From Clostridium lentum (GTDB lineage: Bacteria; Bacillota; Clostridia; Clostridiales; Clostridiaceae): a stretch of 64,000 nucleotides of DNA. Position numbers and translations under genes: made by a program. Below the pieces are notes generated by a model, which saw only the letters and a list, made by a program, of their open reading frames with translations, did no database searches and was not told the DNA's origin. The stretch spans positions 1-64,000 of the forward strand of contig NZ_JACOOQ010000009.1 of NCBI RefSeq assembly GCF_014287815.1, in the 5' to 3' direction. The first letter of the stretch is position 1. Each line of letters begins with the position of its first letter. Shown piece by piece: positions 56,772-64,000 of this stretch.

Positions 56772-56971
56772 TGAATTCACCCTCCAAAAAGTAAAATGAA
56801 AGTCTCTTACTTTAATATATGTATGTATCTATCTATAAATTTTATAATACTATATGATTATTTATTAGTCAAAGCATTTTACAGAATGTTAATTTTAATT
56901 AAATTTATAATTTCTCTATTTAAGTCCTTATTAACAACAAAGAAAAAAGGGTGCAAAAAACTCACCAAAAT

Positions 56972-57010
56972 AAAAAATCGCTGTATGTATTAAACTTACA
57001 ACGATTTTTT
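56972..57010 (-). terminator. Terminator after the VanW-domain gene
   Basis: AAAAAATCG and CGATTTTTT pair, with further pairing inside (TTGTAAG with CATACAG). The minus-strand tail is TTATTTTGG. It stands 16 bases past the stop. Confidence 0.82.
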
Positions 57011-57025
57011 GTATAATTAATTATT

Positions 57026-58453
57026 TTAATTTTCTGTAGTAGTTGCTTTTTTAGTTCCTACTTTTACCACAGTATTCATCGGTGCATAATAATCTGATGA
57101 AATAAACTCTCTTGACACTTCAACACCATTTGAATATGTAACTAAATATGCTTTTGATCTATATCCAGCCATACCATTTACAGTTGTAACTCTACTTCCC
57201 TCTGCAAGTGTATTATCATTAACATATTCTGTAGTATAATCTAGCTTTTCTATAACTTCATTTACTAACTCATAAGTGTTGTTTCCAAAACTTTCTTTAT
57301 TTCCATAGATATTAAATACTATAGTATTAGAAGTCATATATCCTTCAATATATATAGGGAAATCATATGTATTAACAAATCTGTAGTCTATCTCTCCTTC
57401 ATAAACAGTTGCATCTAAGCTTGGCTCTGCATAACTTACCATCATTGAATGGTTATATCTTAATGAAGATTTTAAATTAGCTCTCATGGCAGCTCTATAT
57501 AGTATAGTAGAAATATTACATACTCCACCACCATATTCTTGTACTACTTCACCAGCTACATAAGCTCCAGCTTGTTGATAACCATTTTCTGGTGTAGTTT
57601 TTCCTATTGCTTTATTATAACTAAACTCTTCACCTGGCATTAAAAGCGTTCCATTAACTGAATTTGTAGCTATCTTCATATTGTTAACTCTGCCAGTTGC
57701 GTTATTCACATAACTACCTGAAAAACTTGATACTACACCATTAATTTTTTGTAATTCTGCTGATGTAACCCTTGGTACATTTTCCTCAAGTTCAATAACA
57801 ATAGCTTTTCCTGCAAAATTATCTGGAGAAATACTTTCTTTTATTTTATTAACTAATGCATCCACATCTATCTTCTTTCCAACAGTTTCATTAGAAATTG
57901 ATATAGCACCTGCACTGATATTTATAGTAGCATCCTTTGGTTCAATCTTTACTGAATTATTTATTTCATTGGCAAATTCAATAATTTTACTTTCATCATA
58001 AACTAATACTGTTTTCATTTGATGATTTACTCCATTTTTAATCATTGAATTTTTTTCAAATAACCCTTCACCTTTTCCATAAGCTAATGCTTCCTTAACA
58101 ATACCATCAACATCTATTGATGAATCTATGTCATTATAGCTTAATTGAAAATTCTGCTCTCCTACCATAACATCTATTACTTTATTATTAATTTGCGTCA
58201 TTAATTGTGATTCTAAAGTTGTCTTAGCTTCTTCAGCAGTCTGTCCTGATAAATCCACACCATATATACTTACTCCTGAATAAATCCTATTATCCCAAGA
58301 AGCAACTTTAGTTTTTATACTAAATATATACCCAATAGTTGCAGCTAAAATTATTACTAATACGGAAGCAGTACAAATTATAATTTTCCTTTTATCAGTT
58401 ATAAACTCACTGAATTTACTTTGATCTTTAGATTCTATATTATTCTCTTGCAA
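57026..58453 (-). CDS. VanW-domain protein with peptidoglycan-binding-like repeats
   Basis: About 475 residues. One membrane helix (about residues 28-50) anchors an extracellular part. Two YoaR/peptidoglycan-binding-4-like domains come first (VYGVDLSGQTAEEAKTTLES, then TINISAGAISISNETVGKKI). The VanW domain follows, with TPENGYQQAGAYVAGEVVQE, GGGVCNISTILYRAAMRANL and HSMMVSYAEPSLDATVY. A short C-terminal G5-like tail ends it. I place the start at TTG 58453 because GGGGGAGG lies eight bases upstream. Cell-wall function is probable, but activity is not established for this family. Confidence 0.85.
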   Translation of the reverse strand: MQENNIESKDQSKFSEFITDKRKIIICTASVLVIILAATIGYIFSIKTKVASWDNRIYSGVSIYGVDLSGQTAEEAKTTLESQLMTQINNKVIDVMVGEQNFQLSYNDIDSSIDVDGIVKEALAYGKGEGLFEKNSMIKNGVNHQMKTVLVYDESKIIEFANEINNSVKIEPKDATINISAGAISISNETVGKKIDVDALVNKIKESISPDNFAGKAIVIELEENVPRVTSAELQKINGVVSSFSGSYVNNATGRVNNMKIATNSVNGTLLMPGEEFSYNKAIGKTTPENGYQQAGAYVAGEVVQEYGGGVCNISTILYRAAMRANLKSSLRYNHSMMVSYAEPSLDATVYEGEIDYRFVNTYDFPIYIEGYMTSNTIVFNIYGNKESFGNNTYELVNEVIEKLDYTTEYVNDNTLAEGSRVTTVNGMAGYRSKAYLVTYSNGVEVSREFISSDYYAPMNTVVKVGTKKATTTEN

Positions 58454-58523
58454 ACAATATACCTCCCCCATCTTTCAATAATACGAAATACTATAAAAAA
58501 TGTATTTTTATAGTACTTTTACT

Positions 58524-58552
58524 ATTATAGTATATTATTTTGTCTAAAACAA
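58524..58552 (-). promoter_or_regulatory. Promoter of the VanW-domain gene
   Basis: TTGTTT (58552-58547), 17 bases, TATAAT (58529-58524). A hairpin (TACTATAAAAA with TTTTTATAGTA-like complement, about 58487-58515) lies in the leader. Confidence 0.6.
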
Positions 58553-58596
58553 CAATGAAAACTTTCCATGTGTTATGTGAATTCAATGAAAATGTA

Positions 58597-58648
58597 AAAT
58601 ATACTTGATTTTATTATTATATAAATATACTTGATTTTATTGTTATAT
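58597..58648. repeat. 26-bp direct repeat, two tandem copies
   Basis: AAATATACTTGATTTTATT starts at 58597 and again at 58623, with one mismatch (attattat versus attgttat) in the last bases. It lies between the GH25 gene terminator and the promoter of the VanW-domain gene. It may bind a regulator or be replication slippage. Confidence 0.75.
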
Positions 58649-58660
58649 TCAAAACAGCAT

Positions 58661-58687
58661 AAAAACCACCTGAAACAGATGGCTTTT
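58661..58687 (-). terminator. Terminator after the GH25 lysozyme gene
   Basis: AAAGCCATCT pairs with AGGTGGTTTT (two G-U) around a 5-base loop, ten bases past the stop at 58697. A TTTTTA tail follows on the minus strand. Confidence 0.8.
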
Positions 58688-58696
58688 ATTACATAA

Positions 58697-59638
58697 TTAT
58701 ACTTTAACAGTTGCTCTTTTTACAGAAACTTCACCATCTTGATCAAATGCTTCTATAGATATAGAAATATTTCCCTTTACTGTGAATGGTAACTCATTTA
58801 TTCCAATTGAAAAACTAGTATCATTTGCATCTACTGTTCCTATCCAATAACCATTGGCAAATATATTGTAACCAAGCAAATCAAAGTCTGAATTTTGAAT
58901 CCAGCTTATATTTATTACATTACCTTGTCTGCTGGCTTGTAAGCCTTTAACCACATCTGGTGGTGTTAATAAGTCTATGTTGTTAGGCCCCCAGTTTGCA
59001 TCTACTTTATTGCTTACACCTGCAACTGTTGCACTTTCACTATATTGCCATATTCTCCACCTTGTCCATCCTCCTACATCTGGCGGTACTTTAGGATTTC
59101 CAGATATAGCAGTATATAAAGCTATCCAAAGAGGCATATTTTTTAGAGGATATCCTCTGCCTTCAATATAAAAATTATTATATAACTGTACAAAAAATAC
59201 TCCTGTATAAAGCATAAGTCTTCTTCTAGTGGACTTTTCAAATCTCTTCCTAAATCTATCAATCCAATTAATTAAAGCTGTAGTAGAAATAGATTTATCT
59301 GTAGGTGTTTCTACATCTACTACTGGAAATAAATCTCCATAATCACCATCACCAAATCCTTGTTGCAATACATTAATAAAACCATCGCATTGAGCATCTG
59401 CTGTATTCAAATCATAGCTAGGCACTGCAAAATGATATGCTCCTACAGGAATACCATAATTTCTTGCCTTAGAAGCAAAATCAATAAACTTTCTATCAGT
59501 TCTAAATCTCCCTGAAGCTGATCCTGATGATCTTAGATATAAAAAATCTACCGTCCTTGCCAAAACTGCAAAATCTACTCCCTGAGTATACTCATTTATA
59601 TCTATACCAAAAAGACTTTTATCAGTTCTATTTTGCAT
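58697..59638 (-). CDS. Glycoside hydrolase family 25 lysozyme with fibronectin-like C-terminus
   Basis: 313 residues. The N-terminal GH25 domain hydrolyses the muramic-acid bond of peptidoglycan: FGIDINEYTQGVDFAVLART, FLYLRSSGSAS, GIPVGAYHFAVPSYD, the catalytic pair in FPVVDVETPTDKS, and the WQYSESATVAGVSNKVDANW end. Residues about 225-313 form a fibronectin-III-like domain. No signal peptide is present. GGAGG four bases before the ATG at 59638 sets the start, though a frame is open to 59653. Lack of a leader points to lysis-type release or phage origin, yet no phage genes are nearby. Confidence 0.85.
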   Translation of the reverse strand: MQNRTDKSLFGIDINEYTQGVDFAVLARTVDFLYLRSSGSASGRFRTDRKFIDFASKARNYGIPVGAYHFAVPSYDLNTADAQCDGFINVLQQGFGDGDYGDLFPVVDVETPTDKSISTTALINWIDRFRKRFEKSTRRRLMLYTGVFFVQLYNNFYIEGRGYPLKNMPLWIALYTAISGNPKVPPDVGGWTRWRIWQYSESATVAGVSNKVDANWGPNNIDLLTPPDVVKGLQASRQGNVINISWIQNSDFDLLGYNIFANGYWIGTVDANDTSFSIGINELPFTVKGNISISIEAFDQDGEVSVKRATVKV

Positions 59639-59765
59639 AGCTCCTCCGTACATAAAATTTCCTTACTTTATAGCTTATTAATATTTTTCAAAATAGTTTC
59701 CTATTTGGTAATAAAAATCTTTTATTAGTGAATTTAAAACGCACCTCAATCTTCTGCTATTAAAA

Positions 59766-59800
59766 AAGAAGCAGTTACACTATTTAATGTAATTGCTTCC
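59766..59800 (-). terminator. Terminator after ddl
   Basis: GAAGCAGTTACA pairs with TGTAATTGCTTC (one G-U) around a 9-base loop. The minus-strand tail is TTTTTTAATA. Confidence 0.88.
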
Positions 59801-59833
59801 TTAACATCTTAACTCACCAATCTTCTTAACATT

Positions 59834-60745
59834 CTAAACTGCTCTATTTACCTTTAAAGATGTTTCTATTATTAAATCTAAGAACTCTGAAAAGCTATAT
59901 CCTTCTCCCTTTGCACTTTTAGGGAAAAGACTTGCAGCAGTCATTCCTGGAAGTGTATTAACTTCTAATATATAAGGAGTTCCTTCTTTATTAACTATCA
60001 TATCTATCCTTGAATAAACTTCACACTTAAGTGCTTTATAAGTTTTTAATGCCATTTCTTTAACTTCTTTATATAAATCTTCTTCAAGTTCCACAAGCAC
60101 TTCATCAGCTCCATTTTCTGAGTATTTTTGTGTATAATCAAAAAAATCACTTTTTGGCTTTATTGCTATAACCGGAAATAGTTTATTATCAAATACTGGA
60201 CAAGTAATTTCATTTCCATCAATAAACTCTTCTATCATAACTTCTGTATCCCACTTTAATCCCTCTTCTACAGCTTCTTGTACCTTTTCTTTATCATATA
60301 TCTTAAAAGTAGCAACACTTGAACCACCATTAGTTGGCTTTATAAATACTGGATAACCAATATTTTCTATTGCCTCATAATCTATTTCCTCTACTGATTT
60401 TACATTAAGCCATCTTGCAGTTCTTATACCATTGGCCTCTAAAACTGTCTTTGTCAAATCTTTATCCATACATAAAGCAGAAGTTAATGGTCCACATCCT
60501 GAATATGGTATATCTAAAGTCTGTAATACTGATTGAACTGTTCCATCTTCACCAAACTTACCATGTAATGCTAATAAAGCAAAATCTAAATCCTTTACTT
60601 TATTTATTATATCTACCTTTTCATCAATAACAACTGGTATTACCTCATATTTATTTTTATCTATATTTTCAATAATTGATTTTCCACTTTTTAAAGAAAT
60701 TTCTCTTTCTGAGGATATCCCTCCCATGATTACTCCAACTTTCAT
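59834..60745 (-). CDS. ddl: D-alanine-D-alanine ligase
   Basis: 303 residues. ATP-grasp enzyme that joins two D-Ala for peptidoglycan. N-terminal VGVIMGGISSEREISLKSG, ALHGKFGEDGTVQSVL, FIKPTNGGSSVATFKI, EVMIEEFIDGNEITCPV and EVNTLPGMTAASLFPKSA are intact. The start is ATG 60745, seven bases after GGAGGT. Monocistronic, with a terminator on each side. Confidence 0.97.
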   Translation of the reverse strand: MKVGVIMGGISSEREISLKSGKSIIENIDKNKYEVIPVVIDEKVDIINKVKDLDFALLALHGKFGEDGTVQSVLQTLDIPYSGCGPLTSALCMDKDLTKTVLEANGIRTARWLNVKSVEEIDYEAIENIGYPVFIKPTNGGSSVATFKIYDKEKVQEAVEEGLKWDTEVMIEEFIDGNEITCPVFDNKLFPVIAIKPKSDFFDYTQKYSENGADEVLVELEEDLYKEVKEMALKTYKALKCEVYSRIDMIVNKEGTPYILEVNTLPGMTAASLFPKSAKGEGYSFSEFLDLIIETSLKVNRAV

Positions 60746-60849
60746 CAAAACTACCTCCATATTATAAAGTTAAACAATGCATATATTTCATTAACGCACT
60801 TAACTAATTATATCATTATCTATATCTAATTAGAAGTTTACATAAATAT

Positions 60850-60880
60850 AAAACTCTACTACATAAAAATATAGAGTTTT
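60850..60880 (-). terminator. Terminator after nth
   Basis: AAAACTCTA pairs with TAGAGTTTT around a 13-base loop, five bases past the nth stop. TATATTTATG follows on the minus strand. Confidence 0.75.
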
Positions 60881-60884
60881 ATAT

Positions 60885-61529
60885 TTATTTTAATTTCTTT
60901 TTATTTTCTTTATAATATATACATCTAGATGTAAATGGACATTCATCACATTTAGGATTTCTAGCTGTGCAACATCTTCTACCATGAAAAATAAGCAAAT
61001 GATGTGTAAGACTCCACTCCTTTTTAGGAAGCTCTTTTTGTAGTTGTTTTTCCACTTCTAAAACATCATCTGAATCTGCTAGTGCAAGCCTATTGGATAC
61101 TCTAAAAACATGTGTATCCACTGCAATAGATGGCACATTAAAAGCATTAGATAGCACCACATTAGCAGTCTTTCTGCCAGCACCAGCCAATGTCACCAGT
61201 TCTTCCATAGTATCTGGTACTTCTCCATTATATTTATCTTTAAGTTGGTTACACATAATCATTAAATTCTTTGCCTTATTTCTATATAAACCAATTTGTT
61301 TTATATGATCTTCTAGTTCATTAATAGACATGGTAAGAAATGTATCAACATCTGGATATTTTTTAAATAATGTCTCTGTTACTTCATTTACTTTTTTATC
61401 AGTAGTTTGTGCTGATAATATTGTTGCCACCAATAGCTGAAAAGGTGTTTCATAATTCAATTCACATTTTGCATCTGGATACATTTCCTTAAGCTTTTCT
61501 AATATAAATTTTGTCCTTTGTTTCATCAT
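60885..61529 (-). CDS. nth: Endonuclease III (DNA glycosylase/AP lyase)
   Basis: 214 residues. It removes oxidised pyrimidines from DNA. HhH motif TLAGAGRKTANVVLSNAF with the catalytic Lys, Asp in VDTHVFRVSNRL, and an iron-sulfur cluster site C-x6-C-x2-C-x5-C at the C-terminus (CTARNPKCDECPFTSRC). GGAG precedes the paired ATGs. Follows queG after 12 bases, probably in a cysE-queG-nth transcript. Confidence 0.96.
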   Translation of the reverse strand: MMKQRTKFILEKLKEMYPDAKCELNYETPFQLLVATILSAQTTDKKVNEVTETLFKKYPDVDTFLTMSINELEDHIKQIGLYRNKAKNLMIMCNQLKDKYNGEVPDTMEELVTLAGAGRKTANVVLSNAFNVPSIAVDTHVFRVSNRLALADSDDVLEVEKQLQKELPKKEWSLTHHLLIFHGRRCCTARNPKCDECPFTSRCIYYKENKKKLK

Positions 61530-61541
61530 TAATCACTCCAA

Positions 61542-62522
61542 TTATTTCTTCTTTAAAATTTCAATATAATTATTTATATACGGAGATGGCCCCTTAAACT
61601 CTTCAATATCATAATTTTCATTGTGCATTTTAATTATAGCATTTCTTCTTATAACATTCTTTCCTCGCCAACCACAAGAAGTTTTAGCTATCTTTTCTTT
61701 AAATATTTTATTATCCATATTAGCAAACATATATGTATCTTCATTCATATACTCTAATGTATTAAACTCTTCTAATACATTAATTTTTACACCTTCGTTA
61801 TATGGACATTTAAGTTGACAAAAATCACAGCCAAATACATTGCCTTTCAAAAGCTTAATCTCCTTATCATTTATATCTTTTTTCTGAGTAATGTATGAAA
61901 GACATATATTAGGATTAATTCTATTTTTATTTATTGATTTTGTAGGACATTCTTTTATACATATATCACATTTACTACATTCATCAAATTGCCTTATATC
62001 TTGAAAGTTTCTAACTTCATTGCATTCTATTTTTGCATTAGTTATTATTTCTCCTAAAAATACATATGAACCATATTTTTCAGTGATTATCATATTATTT
62101 CTACCAATAAAACCTACACCAGCTAAATATGCTATATATCTTTCAGGTAAATAATTACTATCAACAAAAGATATTGCTTCCCATCCTAAAGAATTTATGT
62201 AAATACATATTTTCTCTAAATACTCTTTTACTACTCTATGATAATCTCCTCTTTTAGTATATATAGAAAATCCATTATTATTTTCATTGACATCTTCATG
62301 ATAATAAGGGAAAGCTATAGATATTATAGTTTTCCCATCTTCCATATAAACCTTAGGATTTATTCTCTTTTCAATTTCTTTTTCTTCAAATTCATTTTCT
62401 AAATTATTTTCTTTTCTATACTTATAGAATTCTACCAATTCTTCAAATCGCCTACATGGTATAAACCCCAGCGTATCTAAACCTAAAGAATTACAGTATC
62501 CTATGATTTTATCCTTTATCAT
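61542..62522 (-). CDS. queG: Epoxyqueuosine reductase
   Basis: 326 residues. It performs the last step of queuosine synthesis, reducing epoxyqueuosine in tRNA with cobalamin. It has GVGFIGRNNMIITEKYGSYV, two 4Fe-4S sites (CSKCDICIKECPTKSI and CDFCQLKCPYN), and a C-terminal segment typical of short QueG without the HEAT-repeat tail. GGTGATTT is the ribosome site, overlapping the cysE end by context. Confidence 0.93.
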   Translation of the reverse strand: MIKDKIIGYCNSLGLDTLGFIPCRRFEELVEFYKYRKENNLENEFEEKEIEKRINPKVYMEDGKTIISIAFPYYHEDVNENNNGFSIYTKRGDYHRVVKEYLEKICIYINSLGWEAISFVDSNYLPERYIAYLAGVGFIGRNNMIITEKYGSYVFLGEIITNAKIECNEVRNFQDIRQFDECSKCDICIKECPTKSINKNRINPNICLSYITQKKDINDKEIKLLKGNVFGCDFCQLKCPYNEGVKINVLEEFNTLEYMNEDTYMFANMDNKIFKEKIAKTSCGWRGKNVIRRNAIIKMHNENYDIEEFKGPSPYINNYIEILKKK

Positions 62523-62528
62523 GCTAAA

Positions 62529-63113
62529 TCACCATAAATTATATATTTTTCTTTTTATTCCCTTACGCTGGCTTATATCTATAATTGCATGACTTTCACT
62601 AGCCTTTACAATATTTCTAGCTGGAATGCCTACTGCTGTAGCACCTGCCGGAACATCTTTTAAAACCACTGAATTAGAGCCTACCTTACTATTATCTCCT
62701 ATATTGATAGGTCCTAATACTTTAGCTCCTGCACCTATTACAACTTTATTTCCCACCGTTGGATGCCTCTTGCCTTTATCTTTACCAGTACCCCCTAAAG
62801 TAACTCCATGATATAAAGTTACATCATCACCAATCTCTGTGGTTTCCCCAATAACAACACCCATTCCATGATCTATAAAAAGACCTTTTCCAATAGTTGC
62901 ACCAGGATGTATTTCAATCCCTGTAAAGAACCTTGACAATTGAGATACTATTCTAGCTAGTAAAAATAGTTTTTTATTATACAAAAAATGTGCAATTCTA
63001 TAAGCAATTAATGCATGAACCGAAGGATATACTAAAAAAACTTCTATCTTACTTCTAGCAGCAGGATCATTTTCCATAATCCTGTTTAAATCATACTTTA
63101 AATTATCAAACAT
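62529..63113 (-). CDS. cysE: Serine O-acetyltransferase
   Basis: 194 residues. It makes O-acetylserine, the substrate of the cysteine synthase next to it. Left-handed beta-helix repeats include [36 protein letters not shown] and [20 protein letters not shown]. Catalytic His are in DHGMG and YHGVT. Starts 47 bases after cysK. Confidence 0.96.
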   Translation of the reverse strand: MFDNLKYDLNRIMENDPAARSKIEVFLVYPSVHALIAYRIAHFLYNKKLFLLARIVSQLSRFFTGIEIHPGATIGKGLFIDHGMGVVIGETTEIGDDVTLYHGVTLGGTGKDKGKRHPTVGNKVVIGAGAKVLGPINIGDNSKVGSNSVVLKDVPAGATAVGIPARNIVKASESHAIIDISQRKGIKRKIYNLW

Positions 63114-63159
63114 TTCTTCTCATTCTCCTTTTTAGAAGTATATGCTGCTTATTTTTTAC

Positions 63160-64000
63160 TTATCCGTATATTCCCATTGATATATATTTTTCTCCTCCAT
63201 CTGGAGCAATGGCTAATACCTTCTTGCCTTCACCTTCTCTCTTAGCTATTTCCATAGCTGCATATACTGCTGCCCCTGATGATATACCAATTAGAACACT
63301 TTCTTTTTCTGCAAACTCTACAGCAGTTCTTATGGCGTCATTATCATCAACAGTCATCACTTCATCGATATATTTCCCTTCATAAATCCCCGGTATAAAT
63401 CCCGCTCCAATACCCTGTATTTTATGAGCTCCTGGATTCCCTCCTGATATAACCGGTGAACTTTTTGGCTCTACAGCCACTACTTTTATATGCGGATTTA
63501 GCTCTTTTAATCTCTTTGCTATACCTGATACAGTTCCGCCTGTTCCTACACCTGCTACAAATACATCTAAATCCTTTATATCTTCATATATTTCATTTGC
63601 TGTTGTTTCATAATGCTTTAATGAATTAGCAAAATTCTCAAATTGCTGTGGCATAAAGTATCCGTACTTTTCTACCATTTCTTCTGCTTTTTCAATGGCA
63701 CCCTTCATTCCCCTTATGCCTTCAGTAAGAACTAACTCAGCACCATAAGCACTTATTAAGTCTCTTCTTTCCTTGCTCATTGTATCTGGCATAACTATTA
63801 TCACCTTATACCCTTTCAACTTACCAATCATAGCTAATGCTATACCAGTATTACCACTTGTAGGTTCCACTATTACTGATCCTTCTTTTAAAAGCCCATC
63901 TCTTTCTGCAGCTTCAATCATACCAAGTGCTGCTCTATCTTTAACACTACCGCCTGGATTATACTTTTCTAATTTCACAAACACTTCCGCTGCATTTTCT
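63160..64000 (-). CDS. cysK: Cysteine synthase A, start beyond window
   Basis: At least 280 residues visible; the frame stays open to the window edge (ENAAEVFVKLEKYNP), so the true N-terminus (about 30 residues) is missing. The PLP Lys is in NPGGSVKDRAAL, with the PLP-phosphate loop TSGNTGIALAM and GTGGTVSG, and GISSGAAVYAA. It makes cysteine from O-acetylserine and sulfide. It ends ISMGIYG, immediately upstream of cysE, so both act in one pathway. Confidence 0.96.
   Translation of the reverse strand, partial: ENAAEVFVKLEKYNPGGSVKDRAALGMIEAAERDGLLKEGSVIVEPTSGNTGIALAMIGKLKGYKVIIVMPDTMSKERRDLISAYGAELVLTEGIRGMKGAIEKAEEMVEKYGYFMPQQFENFANSLKHYETTANEIYEDIKDLDVFVAGVGTGGTVSGIAKRLKELNPHIKVVAVEPKSSPVISGGNPGAHKIQGIGAGFIPGIYEGKYIDEVMTVDDNDAIRTAVEFAEKESVLIGISSGAAVYAAMEIAKREGEGKKVLAIAPDGGEKYISMGIYG

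Noticed and set aside
56796-56993. 65-codon plus-strand frame upstream of trmL
   Set aside because: AT-rich hydrophobic translation (YFNICMYLSINF) with no ribosome site; likely chance in intergenic DNA.
58697-59638. Prophage region around the GH25 lysozyme
   Set aside because: No holin, capsid, tail, integrase or repressor genes flank it; neighbours are core cell-wall and metabolic genes.

Overview
The window is AT-rich and looks like the chromosome of a low-GC Firmicute, most probably Clostridium sensu stricto. Grounds: the base composition, strong AGGAGG-type ribosome binding sites with frequent GTG/TTG starts, a cggR-gapA-pgk-tpiA block, a tmRNA whose tag reads AEDNFALAA (the form I recall from C. 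perfringens), and clostridial-style secreted carbohydrate-binding proteins. The species cannot be fixed from this sequence. Nearly every gene lies on the minus strand, so operons run from high to low coordinates.

Region by region. 1-8.4 kb: a probable transposase start, then an ABC exporter locus with two paralogous FtsX permeases, one ATPase, two OmpR-type two-component systems and a small Ser/Asn/Tyr-rich exported protein. 8.6-13 kb: a large LPXTG surface protein with InlB-type repeats and an unusual 5' leader. 13.3-16.1 kb: a third two-component system and an MgtE-like protein reduced to its membrane domain. 16.4-21.5 kb: a complete urease operon (ureABCEFGD). 21.9-25.6 kb: a FecCD-type metal-uptake ABC system behind a promoter with a Fur-like operator. 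26.2-32.2 kb: a 1997-residue secreted M60 metallopeptidase with many glycan-binding modules.

32.3-36.7 kb is the accessory region. It holds an IS200 fragment, a three-gene operon of unrecognised proteins with its own promoter and operator-like palindrome, a decayed IS3 element, and tmRNA (ssrA). A 10-bp copy of the tmRNA 3' end lies at the far side of the cassette next to another hairpin terminator, so the cassette may be cargo of an old tmRNA-integrated island. 36.8-40.4 kb: an HD-GYP protein, a PTS permease remnant with a LacI-type regulator, and a hypothetical gene.

40.5-64 kb is mostly conserved core: smpB, rnr, secG, eno, an atypical kinase, a chemotaxis receptor, degV, gpmI, tpiA, pgk, gapA, cggR (with a visible CggR-like operator), a second degV, trmL, a VanW-domain protein, a GH25 lysozyme, ddl, nth, queG, cysE and the start-truncated cysK at the window edge.

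Themes: cell-envelope sensing and export, host-glycan attack and attachment, nitrogen and metal acquisition (urease plus metal uptake), trans-translation (ssrA, smpB and rnr close together) and central glycolysis.
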